From: Saprospiraceae bacterium
GTDB taxonomy: Bacteria > Bacteroidota > Bacteroidia > Chitinophagales > Saprospiraceae
Assembly (NCBI GenBank): GCA_020631235.1
Contig: JAHDHQ010000001.1
Span: 237,858 to 301,857, forward strand
DNA length: 64,000 nt
Direction: 5' to 3'
A model generated the notes under the pieces. That model ran no database searches, was not told where the DNA came from, and saw only the letters and a program-made list of their open reading frames with translations. The position numbers and the translations under genes were made by a program. Positions 8,811-16,495 of the stretch are shown here, piece by piece. Numbering within the stretch: the stretch's first letter is position 1; every line of letters starts with the position of its first letter.

Positions 8811-10210
8811 TAAACCACTAGTTTTTGAGTTGATCTTTGGCGACCTATTTCTATCTGTACGACGTAAGTTCCAGGTAAATAATTGGAAATATCTACGCCA
8901 TAACTGTTTTCAAAATTGCTTGCTGATGTAATTCGTTTTCCATCCATAGTCGTCACATAAATATTTACTTGTTTATTTAGAGGATTACTAAATTCAATAC
9001 GCGCAAAATCACGACTTGGATTAGGTACAATCTTGATGCTACTCTGCAATGAGTTTTGATCCATCGATTTAATATCAAACGGATTTGACCATTTAGGGTT
9101 TTCCAACATACTTTCATCAGTGAAGCTCTGAAGAAAAGCAAGCAATGCTTCTTTTTCAGATGACTCAAACTGAAAACCATCGAAAGGTATAAAAAGCCCG
9201 CTCCATTCGTTTTCTACTACGCCATCAGAATAATGATCAATGACCTCCTCTAATGTTTCAAATCTTCCATCATGCATATAAGGTCCTGTCAAGGCAATGT
9301 TTCTCAAGGTAGGCACTTTAAATAAATGGCTTAAATGTTCATTCCACTCTCCGGAACCCAAATCTTCACCTTCTTCTAAACCATTACTAAAAAAGAAAGG
9401 AAATATTTCTATTGGGTTTTCGCCTTCTTCAAATGTAAATCCAAAATGATTACCTTGAACATGACATGATCCACATGCAGAAGCAAAAATGTCTCTTCCT
9501 TCTTTTTGCAGATCACTTAACTCTGCATCAGCTATTATCGTCTGATCAAGGGTTGAATTCAAACTATTAATAGAAAGAATAAACTGACTCAAGGCACTGA
9601 TAATGCGCTCTTCTGTCACCTCACTGTCACCAAACGCATTGGCGAAAAGAGATGGATAATAGTCAGTGATTGATAATTTTAATATGAGTGTTTCTAAATC
9701 CGCACCAATTTCGTTTTCATCCGTTAATGGTATGGAAATCATATCCACCAAGTCAGTATGTTCTAAGTCCCAAGTAAAACCATCATGATTCGTCCAAGCT
9801 AAATCGTTTAAATGCATCGAGTTTCTTTTTGTCAAAGCATTTACTCCTTCACTCAAATCTAATCCATCAGCAAACGAAAAAGATTGGATATGGCAAGTAC
9901 CGCAAGAAATATTTTCTAAAGCAGATAATTTTTTATCATAAAACAACACCCTTCCTAAGGTAGCCCCATCATCAGTTATAGTCGATAAATTAAGTGAGTC
10001 TATACCGCCAGGTGTATACCCCAAAGTATCTGCTTCGAGGTTAAACAAATAGTTAGGAAAATCAAAAGTATACTCAAATGGCTCTGGAGGTAAGACAGGT
10101 TCTTCATTGAATATAGTCAGCACCATCGCAGATGACTTTATGGTTGAAACATTTGATAATAAAAAGGCAGCTAGAGTAATGCTGAGAGCAGTAAATGTGA
10201 TTGTTTTCAT
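8807..10210 (-). CDS. Secreted di-haem cytochrome c peroxidase (MauG/CcpA-like) with T9SS sorting domain
   Basis: The 467-residue protein has a signal peptide, two c-type haem sites and a T9SS tail. The haem motifs are C103-GT-CH and C246-GS-CH, spaced as in di-haem peroxidases. MAALTG-type landmarks include LGRVLFYDKKLS before the first haem and a VPTLRNIALTGPYMHDGRF segment, whose methionine is a likely haem ligand. Residues from about 390 read IKIVPNPSRDFARIEF and end in TYVVQIEIG...STQKLVVY, a type A sorting domain that directs export through the outer membrane. The family normally reduces H2O2 or oxidises protein substrates in the periplasm; the sorting domain predicts release or surface attachment instead. 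It shares a 4-bp stop overlap with the gene at 8070 and lies 104 bp downstream of the ABC-F gene. Confidence 0.9.
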   Translation of the reverse strand: MKTITFTALSITLAAFLLSNVSTIKSSAMVLTIFNEEPVLPPEPFEYTFDFPNYLFNLEADTLGYTPGGIDSLNLSTITDDGATLGRVLFYDKKLSALENISCGTCHIQSFSFADGLDLSEGVNALTKRNSMHLNDLAWTNHDGFTWDLEHTDLVDMISIPLTDENEIGADLETLILKLSITDYYPSLFANAFGDSEVTEERIISALSQFILSINSLNSTLDQTIIADAELSDLQKEGRDIFASACGSCHVQGNHFGFTFEEGENPIEIFPFFFSNGLEEGEDLGSGEWNEHLSHLFKVPTLRNIALTGPYMHDGRFETLEEVIDHYSDGVVENEWSGLFIPFDGFQFESSEKEALLAFLQSFTDESMLENPKWSNPFDIKSMDQNSLQSSIKIVPNPSRDFARIEFSNPLNKQVNIYVTTMDGKRITSASNFENSYGVDISNYLPGTYVVQIEIGRQRSTQKLVVY

Positions 10211-10314
10211 AATGGAGTATTTGTATAATGATGTTAGAAATTAATAAATACCCTCGAAAAATCCAAGAAAACTTTTTTGTACACAGGCTAAATTGTCGCC
10301 TTTGAGGAACAAAA

Positions 10315-12216
10315 TTAGGCTAGAACATCACAAATGCGCTCCCATTCATTCGTTTTATCAACTAACAGTTTCTCCTTAGCTTTATGATCAGCCATTAATT
10401 GATTAGCATCTGCTTGTTGATAAAATGATGCTTCAGCCATAGTTGATTGAAAGGACTTTATTTCAGCCTCAAGCTTTTCGATATCTCTTTCTAAATAGGT
10501 AAGCTGCCTATTTAATTTTTTTCGCTCATCAAAACTCATTTTAGGCTTGTTATCTGTGGATAACTTATTCGTTTGCTTTTCTGTTTTTTGATGTGCGTAG
10601 TCTCTTAAATCATCGCTCGCCCGCTTATTCAGTACATATTCTAGATCGCCTAAATGTTCGATAATTTTACCATCAACAAACTCAAATGTTTTTGTACTTA
10701 ATCCTCTCAAAAATTCCCGATCGTGAGAAACTACAAGTAAATTTCCTTCAAAAGAAGCCAAAGCATTTTTCAGTACTTTTTTAGCATAGATGTCTAAATG
10801 GTTTGTAGGCTCATCCAAAATGATAAGATTAGCTGGATGCATAGTCATACAAGCTAGAGCTAAACGAGCTTTCTCTCCCCCACTTAAAACACCCACCTTT
10901 TTATCTACATCTTCTCCAGAAAACATAAAAGCACCTAAAGTAGATCTAATTTCTGCAGATGTTTTATGGTATCCTGACTGGGTCGCTGTTTCTAGTACAC
11001 TCAGCTTTCCATCTAGCGCTTCACTTTGATCTTGGTCATAATAAGCTGTTACAACATTATAACCTTGATTAGCTTCCCCTTGAGTAGGTTCTAAAATCTG
11101 CTGTATAATTTTGGTCAAGGTCGATTTTCCCATTCCATTTTGACCTATAAAAGCGACCTTATCCCCACGTAAAAATTTAATGGAAACATTTTTAAAAACC
11201 TGATTATCGCCATAACTTTTGGCTAAGTCTTTTGCTTCAAAAACAACCTCTCCACATCGACCTTCAAAAGGGAAACGCAATCTCATATTGGATTCAGTAG
11301 GTTCTTCATACTCTACACGTTCCATTTTGGCTAATTGTTTTTCCATGGATTGAGCCATGCTTGTTTTTGTAGCTTTCGCTTTAAATCGAGTAATAGTGCG
11401 CTCTTTCTCCTTTATAAGCTTTTGTTGATTTACAAATTGGGACTTTAGTATTTCTCGCCTGCTTTCTTTTTCTGTCAAAAACTTTCTGTACGGTAATCTA
11501 TAGTCTTCTATTTTCCCATTTTGTATTTCAATGATGCGATTCGTAGTATTCGCTAGAAAATCCTCATCATGAGAAACTAAAATGACTGCTCCCGGGTATT
11601 TTTTTATATAAGATTCAAACCAAATAATGGATTCTATATCTAGATGGTTTGTAGGCTCATCTAGTAGTAACAGAGCAGGTTGGCGCAACAATAGCTTGGC
11701 TAGTTCGATACGCATTTGCCAGCCCCCACTCAAGCTAGCAATAGGGTCATCCATTTGATCATCCTTGAAACCTAAACCTTTTAAAAGTTTGATGGCTTCT
11801 ATTTTAGGGTTTTTAAATGGAAATGATTGTTGCTGTATTTGTTTTTCTTCTAACTCTTCTAAGATTTTAGTTAATGCATCTGAAGAAAGGTCATTTGTCA
11901 TGCTACTTTCGAGCTCCACAATTTCTTTTTCCAATGTCATGTAATCTTCAAAAGCCTTACAAGTCTCATCGATAATGCTGATCTCTTTTTCAGTTGGAAG
12001 AAATTGACGTAAATAGCCTACTTCCGCATTTTTGGGTATATCAATGGCTCCTTTGTCACAAGCAATATCTCCTGCAATCACCTTGAGCAAGGTAGATTTA
12101 CCGGTTCCATTTCGACCAATTAAACCCACTACATCTTTATCAGAAAACATGGCAGTTACTTGGTCAAGAATTTTTCTATCTCCGAAGTTTAAGGATATAT
12201 TGTTGAGATAAAACAT
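10315..12216 (-). CDS. ABC-F family ATPase (Uup/YheS-like)
   Basis: The 633-residue protein has two ABC ATPase domains and no membrane segments, the mark of ABC-F proteins, which act on the ribosome rather than in transport. Domain 1 has GRNGTGKST near residue 40, then LSGGWQMR and LLLLDEPTNHLD. Domain 2 has GQNGMGKST, LSGGEKARLALA and LIILDEPTNHLD. A charged linker between the domains corresponds to the P-site tRNA-interaction motif. A C-terminal coiled coil (about 560-630) with RKKLNRQLTYLERDIEKLE is Uup/YheS-like. Nothing in the context suggests antibiotic resistance. It starts 2 bp after yqgE, in the fabD-yqgE-ABC-F run. Confidence 0.93.
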   Translation of the reverse strand: MFYLNNISLNFGDRKILDQVTAMFSDKDVVGLIGRNGTGKSTLLKVIAGDIACDKGAIDIPKNAEVGYLRQFLPTEKEISIIDETCKAFEDYMTLEKEIVELESSMTNDLSSDALTKILEELEEKQIQQQSFPFKNPKIEAIKLLKGLGFKDDQMDDPIASLSGGWQMRIELAKLLLRQPALLLLDEPTNHLDIESIIWFESYIKKYPGAVILVSHDEDFLANTTNRIIEIQNGKIEDYRLPYRKFLTEKESRREILKSQFVNQQKLIKEKERTITRFKAKATKTSMAQSMEKQLAKMERVEYEEPTESNMRLRFPFEGRCGEVVFEAKDLAKSYGDNQVFKNVSIKFLRGDKVAFIGQNGMGKSTLTKIIQQILEPTQGEANQGYNVVTAYYDQDQSEALDGKLSVLETATQSGYHKTSAEIRSTLGAFMFSGEDVDKKVGVLSGGEKARLALACMTMHPANLIILDEPTNHLDIYAKKVLKNALASFEGNLLVVSHDREFLRGLSTKTFEFVDGKIIEHLGDLEYVLNKRASDDLRDYAHQKTEKQTNKLSTDNKPKMSFDERKKLNRQLTYLERDIEKLEAEIKSFQSTMAEASFYQQADANQLMADHKAKEKLLVDKTNEWERICDVLA

Positions 12217-12218
12217 GA

Positions 12219-12767
12219 TTAATTTAGGCTTATAAAATCGGGCATTTGTGCAATCACCTTGTAGTTGTCTCCTTTATTTTCAAGAATTGTCTTCCACAAC
12301 TTTAATTTATCGGACTTAAAGGCATAATTAGCATCCATATCAGAAATAATCCAAGAACCATGTTTCAATTCTTCTTTTAATTGACCATCTACCCATCCCG
12401 AATACCCTAGAAAAAAGCGTATATCATTAGGCTTGATGAGTTGACTATCGATTAAAAATTTTAGTTTTTCAAAATCACCTCCCCAATAAACTCCGGGTGC
12501 AACTTCTAAACTATCTTCTAATAAATCTCCTGCGGTATGTATATACTGTAGAGAATTAGTAGCTACTGGGCCGCCATAAAATATATTAGCTTCAAAATCA
12601 GGAAATTCATCAAACAAGCTTTGAATTTCTATATCTACTGGTTTATTCAGAATAAAACCCAAACTTCCCTGATCATTGTGTTCGCATAGCAACACAGCTG
12701 ATCTAGAAAAATGTTGGTCCAACATAAACGGTTGGGCTAAGAGTACTATTCCTTTCTCAATAGTCAT
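12219..12767 (-). CDS. YqgE/AlgH family protein
   Basis: A 182-residue member of the YqgE/AlgH (DUF179) family. The opening KGIVLLAQPFMLDQHFSRSA followed by VLLCEHN and GSLGFILNKP is diagnostic, as is FYGGPVATNSLQYIHT and RFFLGYSGWVDGQL. The biochemical function is not established; AlgH was named for an alginate regulatory effect in Pseudomonas. It is a soluble cytoplasmic protein with no signal peptide. It starts 3 bp after the fabD stop and ends 2 bp before the ABC-F start, so it sits inside one transcription unit. Confidence 0.93.
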   Translation of the reverse strand: MTIEKGIVLLAQPFMLDQHFSRSAVLLCEHNDQGSLGFILNKPVDIEIQSLFDEFPDFEANIFYGGPVATNSLQYIHTAGDLLEDSLEVAPGVYWGGDFEKLKFLIDSQLIKPNDIRFFLGYSGWVDGQLKEELKHGSWIISDMDANYAFKSDKLKLWKTILENKGDNYKVIAQMPDFISLN

Positions 12768-12770
12768 TAT

Positions 12771-13640
12771 TTATAATATATTGGCTTCCAAAGAGCGATC
12801 AAATTTTCTGATAAATCCAGTCAACACTTTTGCACCTACTTCATTATGCGAACTCATCCCATCTTTAACGAATGATTCCATCGTTTTAGTCCATCTCACC
12901 GGAGAAGTTAACTGGTCTATCAAATTTTGTTTGATTTGCTCTGGATCATTGCAAGATTCCCCCGTCACATTCTGGTAAATGGGGCAAATAGGCGTTGAAA
13001 ATTGAGTAGCATTTATAGCCTGTTCTAATCGTTCCTTTGCTGGAGCCATGAGCGGAGAGTGGAAAGCACCTCCGACTGGCAAAACGATCGCACGTCTCGC
13101 TCCTGCTTCTGTGCATTGTTTCACCGCTTTTTCTATTCCTACTCTTGAACCTGAAATAACTAATTGGCCTGGGCAATTGTAATTAGCTGCAACAACTGTA
13201 TCCTGTATGTTTTGGCAGATATTTTCAACATCTTTATCATCCATCCCGAGGATTGCAGCCATCGTTCCGTCTTCTTGTTCTGTGGCATCTTGCATGGCTA
13301 GGGCTCGTTCTGAGACCAGCAAAAGAGCATCTTCGAACGTAAGCACCTTATTAGCCACTAATGCACTAAACTCACCTAAAGAATGACCTGCAACCCCTTC
13401 TTGATCATCGATGCCAGTAGTTAAAAACTTTATTATTGAATTTACAAAGACAGCTGGTTGCGTTACCTTTGTTTGTTTTAAATCTTCAGCCGTACCTTCA
13501 AACATAATATTGCTTAAATTAAATTTAAGAATATCATCTGCTTGTAAGAATAGGTCCTTAGCCTGATCTGAAGAATCAAATAAATCTTTACCCATACCAG
13601 GGCGTTGTGAACCTTGTCCAGGAAATACATATACCTTCAT
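12771..13640 (-). CDS. fabD: Malonyl-CoA:ACP transacylase
   Basis: It transfers malonyl groups from CoA to acyl carrier protein to supply fatty acid elongation in the cytoplasm. The 289-residue length is typical. The oxyanion-hole motif PGQGSQRPGMG is at about 7-17, the nucleophile elbow GHSLGE carries S87, and the catalytic histidine is in GGAFHSPLM near residue 200. It is the first gene of the fabD-yqgE-ABC-F run, 66 bp downstream of folE on the same strand. Confidence 0.96.
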   Translation of the reverse strand: MKVYVFPGQGSQRPGMGKDLFDSSDQAKDLFLQADDILKFNLSNIMFEGTAEDLKQTKVTQPAVFVNSIIKFLTTGIDDQEGVAGHSLGEFSALVANKVLTFEDALLLVSERALAMQDATEQEDGTMAAILGMDDKDVENICQNIQDTVVAANYNCPGQLVISGSRVGIEKAVKQCTEAGARRAIVLPVGGAFHSPLMAPAKERLEQAINATQFSTPICPIYQNVTGESCNDPEQIKQNLIDQLTSPVRWTKTMESFVKDGMSSHNEVGAKVLTGFIRKFDRSLEANIL

Positions 13641-13706
13641 AATTGTGTACTTACATTATGCTGCAAAAATAACTTGCTGTTTGAGAATAAGTTTGTTTTG
13701 TCTAAA

Positions 13707-14303
13707 TTATTTAAGGTCAGATGCAATCAAGCCCATAAATTCAGCTCTTGTTTGCGCCTTTTCAAATTCGCCAGTAAAAGCAGAGGTAGTGGTTACAGAG
13801 TTTTGTTTTTGTACACCGCGCATCATCATACACATGTGTGCTGCTTCTATTACTATTGCAACACCAAGCGGTTTTAATGATTCTTGAATACAATTGAGAA
13901 TTTCGTTAGTAAGTCTTTCCTGGACTTGAAGTCTTCTAGCAAAAACATCTACTACTCTGGGTATTTTACTTAAACCTACAACATAGCCATTAGGTATGTA
14001 TGCTATATGTGCTTTACCATAAAAAGGTAAAATATGATGTTCGCATAGTGAATAAAGCTCTATATTCTTTACTACGACCATATTTTGGTAATCTTCTTTA
14101 AATAATGCAGATTGAAGAATGGCTTTGGGATCTTCCTGATAGCCTTTGGTTAGAAACTGCATAGCCTTTGACGCTCTTTCTGGAGTCTTCAGTAAGCCTT
14201 CTCTTTGTGGGTCTTCACCTAAGGCATTCAGTATTGAGTGATACCTTTCTTTAATTTCTTCAGTAGTTTTTTCGTCGTATTCATGCTTCGCTTGAAAAGT
14301 CAT
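13707..14303 (-). CDS. folE: GTP cyclohydrolase I
   Basis: It converts GTP to 7,8-dihydroneopterin triphosphate, the first step of tetrahydrofolate (and possibly queuosine-type) synthesis. At 198 residues it is of usual length. [16 protein letters not shown] is the N-terminal signature. [10 protein letters not shown] carries zinc and catalytic residues, [20 protein letters not shown] forms the GTP-binding core, and HMCMMMRGV supplies the second zinc cysteine. It could be cotranscribed with fabD, which begins 66 bp downstream. The divergent LytS gene starts 130 bp away. Confidence 0.96.
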   Translation of the reverse strand: MTFQAKHEYDEKTTEEIKERYHSILNALGEDPQREGLLKTPERASKAMQFLTKGYQEDPKAILQSALFKEDYQNMVVVKNIELYSLCEHHILPFYGKAHIAYIPNGYVVGLSKIPRVVDVFARRLQVQERLTNEILNCIQESLKPLGVAIVIEAAHMCMMMRGVQKQNSVTTTSAFTGEFEKAQTRAEFMGLIASDLK

Positions 14304-14419
14304 ATTTCTTTGATGTTATAGCTTGATAATGCTTATATAGTAGCAATTGTTCATTAATGAATCTGTAAAATAGAAAATTGTTTTGGTCTAATAATCAAGA
14401 AAGGCACAAATGTGATGCT

Positions 14420-14427
14420 TATTTTTG
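14420..14427 (+). promoter_or_regulatory. Candidate -7 box for the LytS/LytTR pair (near-leaderless)
   Basis: TATTTTTG fits TAnnTTTG exactly and ends 6 bp before the ATG at 14434. If it is used, transcription would begin at or within a few bases of the start codon. No TTG lies at standard -33 spacing; the nearest TTTG (14382-14385) is too far upstream. Confidence 0.25.
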
Positions 14428-14433
14428 TTTTAG

Positions 14434-15486
14434 ATGAAAATTAACCTTCGTTCCATAGTGAAAACGTATTTCGAAAAAACTTGGTTTAACCATTTAATTT
14501 TTTGGATATTTTTATTGGTTTTTCTATTGATCTTTGATCGTGCTGAGGAGCCTATAGGTTTTGTATTCTTAAAGGAATTGATCAATATTGGATTTTTTGC
14601 GCCTTTGATATATTTAAATTTATACTTCTTAGTGCCAAAGTATTTAGAGAAGGGTAAGTTTATCCAATATTTTATTTTTATCTCCGCACTAGTTTTATTG
14701 TTAACTCCTATTAAAGGGGTTGTTAGCTATCTAATACACTTTCCCTACCCAGACCAACAGTCTTACCTTTTAAATAATCAGTATCTGATATTAATCCAAC
14801 TTATTTTTGTATCGATTGCTTCCATGATTTTTGCCTTAATCAGCAATATCTTTAAACATCAATTAGAAAAAAAAGAACTCCAAGAAAAAAGTCTTACTTC
14901 AGAATTGAAGTTTTTGAAGTCCCAAATAGATCCACACTTCTTCTTCAATACTTTAAATAGTCTTTACGCATTAACATTAAAGAAATCAGATCACGCACCA
15001 ACAACAGTCTTAAAATTATCGGACATAATGCGATATATGCTTTATGAATGCAATGAAAAAACAGTATTGCTATCCAAGGAGGTTAAATACATTCAAAACT
15101 ACATTGATCTAGAAAAAATACGCCATGGTAATGATCTAACTATCCATTTAGAAATTAAAGGTGAATTAGACGAAAAAAGGATAATGCCCCTCGTTTTTTC
15201 GCCGTTTATCGAAAATTGCTTTAAGCATGGCGTAAAAAACAACATTGATGGTGGATATATATCTATCTTGTTATCTGTGGAGGAAGACCAATTATATTTT
15301 GAAGTGGAGAATAGTAAGCATGGATCTGATTTTGTTCCCAAAGAAGCAATGGGTGGTATAGGCTTAAGCAATGTTAAACGCCGACTTAAATTAGAATATC
15401 CTAAAGATCACGAACTCCGAATTATCGAAAATGACAATATTTATAAAATCGAATTGAATATAAAATTGAATACGAATGGCCTATAA
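14434..15486 (+). CDS. LytS/YehU-type sensor histidine kinase
   Basis: A 350-residue membrane kinase. Four hydrophobic segments between residues about 19 and 135 (for instance LIFWIFLLVFLLIF and YFIFISALVLLL) anchor the N-terminus, with no large periplasmic sensor. The His_kinase domain follows: SQIDPHFFFNTLNSL carries the phosphoacceptor histidine. The ATPase part has LVFSPFIENCFKHG (N box) and GGIGLSNVKRRL (G box). Its stop overlaps the response regulator start by 11 bp, so they form a two-component pair. The signal cannot be told from the sequence. Confidence 0.93.
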   Translation: MKINLRSIVKTYFEKTWFNHLIFWIFLLVFLLIFDRAEEPIGFVFLKELINIGFFAPLIYLNLYFLVPKYLEKGKFIQYFIFISALVLLLTPIKGVVSYLIHFPYPDQQSYLLNNQYLILIQLIFVSIASMIFALISNIFKHQLEKKELQEKSLTSELKFLKSQIDPHFFFNTLNSLYALTLKKSDHAPTTVLKLSDIMRYMLYECNEKTVLLSKEVKYIQNYIDLEKIRHGNDLTIHLEIKGELDEKRIMPLVFSPFIENCFKHGVKNNIDGGYISILLSVEEDQLYFEVENSKHGSDFVPKEAMGGIGLSNVKRRLKLEYPKDHELRIIENDNIYKIELNIKLNTNGL

Positions 15487-16180
15487 AACTTTAATTGTAG
15501 ATGATGAACCTTTGGCACGAGAAGTAATAGAAAGTTACTTGTCTCAAATGAACGATTTTGAAGTAGTAGCTTCATGCAAAAACGCTATAGAAGCAAACGA
15601 AATATTGAATCGTGAACAAATTGAGCTCATGTTTCTAGATATCAATATGCCCCAAATATCTGGTATCGAATTTTTAGAATCTTTAAAAAATCCACCGGCC
15701 ATTATTTTTACCACAGCTCATTCTGAGCACGCTGTAAAAGCCTATGAGTTAGATGTGATCGACTATTTAATGAAACCAGTTCCAATGGATCGTTTCATGA
15801 AAGCTACCAATAAATTTATTGAACGTCAAGGCCCAACTCAAGATGCAGAAGAAGATTTCTTCTTTGTGAAAGCAGACAAAAAACTAGTTAAGGTTCATTT
15901 CGATGAAATACTTTACATCGAAGGATTAAAAGATTATGTAATCATACGCAAGGATCTTAAACGTATCATTACCTTACAAACAATGAAAAGCTTGGAACAA
16001 AAATTACCTTCCAATATTTTCATGCGCATTCATCGGTCATACATTGTGAATATTAGTAAGATTAAAGCTGTTGTAGGTAATTCGGTAGAAATTATCGAAA
16101 AGGGGCAAACTAAGCATTTACCTGTAGGTAAAAATTACAAGGACGACTTACTTCAAATTATTAATGCCAGAAGACTTTAA
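15476..16180 (+). CDS. LytTR-type response regulator
   Basis: The 234-residue protein has an N-terminal receiver domain (about 3-120) with the acidic pair D9-D10, the phosphoacceptor D55 in MFLDINMP, a TTAHSEHAVKAYE segment and K in YLMKPV. It has a C-terminal LytTR DNA-binding domain (about 132-230) with KVHFDEILYIEGLKDYVII and FMRIHRSYIVN. It is the cognate regulator of the overlapping LytS-type kinase. LytTR proteins bind direct repeats upstream of targets, but no obvious repeat pair is seen at the pair's own promoter. Confidence 0.94.
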   Translation: MAYKTLIVDDEPLAREVIESYLSQMNDFEVVASCKNAIEANEILNREQIELMFLDINMPQISGIEFLESLKNPPAIIFTTAHSEHAVKAYELDVIDYLMKPVPMDRFMKATNKFIERQGPTQDAEEDFFFVKADKKLVKVHFDEILYIEGLKDYVIIRKDLKRIITLQTMKSLEQKLPSNIFMRIHRSYIVNISKIKAVVGNSVEIIEKGQTKHLPVGKNYKDDLLQIINARRL

Positions 16181-16283
16181 AATTCTACTTTCTAACAAAT
16201 AAGTGCTAGGCAAACTTTAGAAAATTCACCTTCGAAATGCCTAAGTATAAATTAATTGTACCGAAGGATCGCCGAGGTAAGAT

Positions 16284-16438
16284 CTTCGACAAAATCGTCG
16301 AGGTAATATCTTCGATACTTTCGTCGAGATAACTCCTTCGACACATTCGTCGAGGTAAGATCTTCGACAAAATCGTCGGGATAACATCTTCGATACATTC
16401 GTCGAGGAACATCTTTGACAAAATCGTCGGGATAACAT
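16284..16438. repeat. Six tandem copies of a 26-bp hairpin-forming repeat
   Basis: Units start at 16284, 16310, 16336, 16362, 16388 and 16413; all are 26 bp except the fifth, which is 25 bp. A degenerate unit lies before (about 16258) and a partial one begins at 16439. Each unit has the form CTTCGAC-N5-CGTCGAG-N7, so TCGAC/GTCGA arms can fold into a small hairpin with a loop of about 6 nt. Arms of adjacent units (CGAG/CTTCG) can also pair, giving alternative structures. Units alternate between two sub-types (GACAAAAT and GATACATT or similar), hinting at a 52-bp higher-order period. The array fills the 315-bp gap between the convergent LytTR gene and a T9SS protein gene. It has no spacers, so it is not CRISPR. 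Confidence 0.9.
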
Positions 16439-16495
16439 CTTCGACAGTTGGTGCTTATGAAAGAAAATTAATTAGAGCTTGTCTAAGGGGCAAGA

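Noticed and set aside
16206-16438. Minus-strand frames with repeated peptide units (for example ending LPRRS and RSYLD patterns)
   Set aside because: They are the 26-bp repeat array read as protein; the repeat length is not a multiple of three, and hairpin symmetry explains the pattern better than a gene.
16284-16438. CRISPR array
   Set aside because: The units are contiguous with no unique spacers and no cas gene is present.
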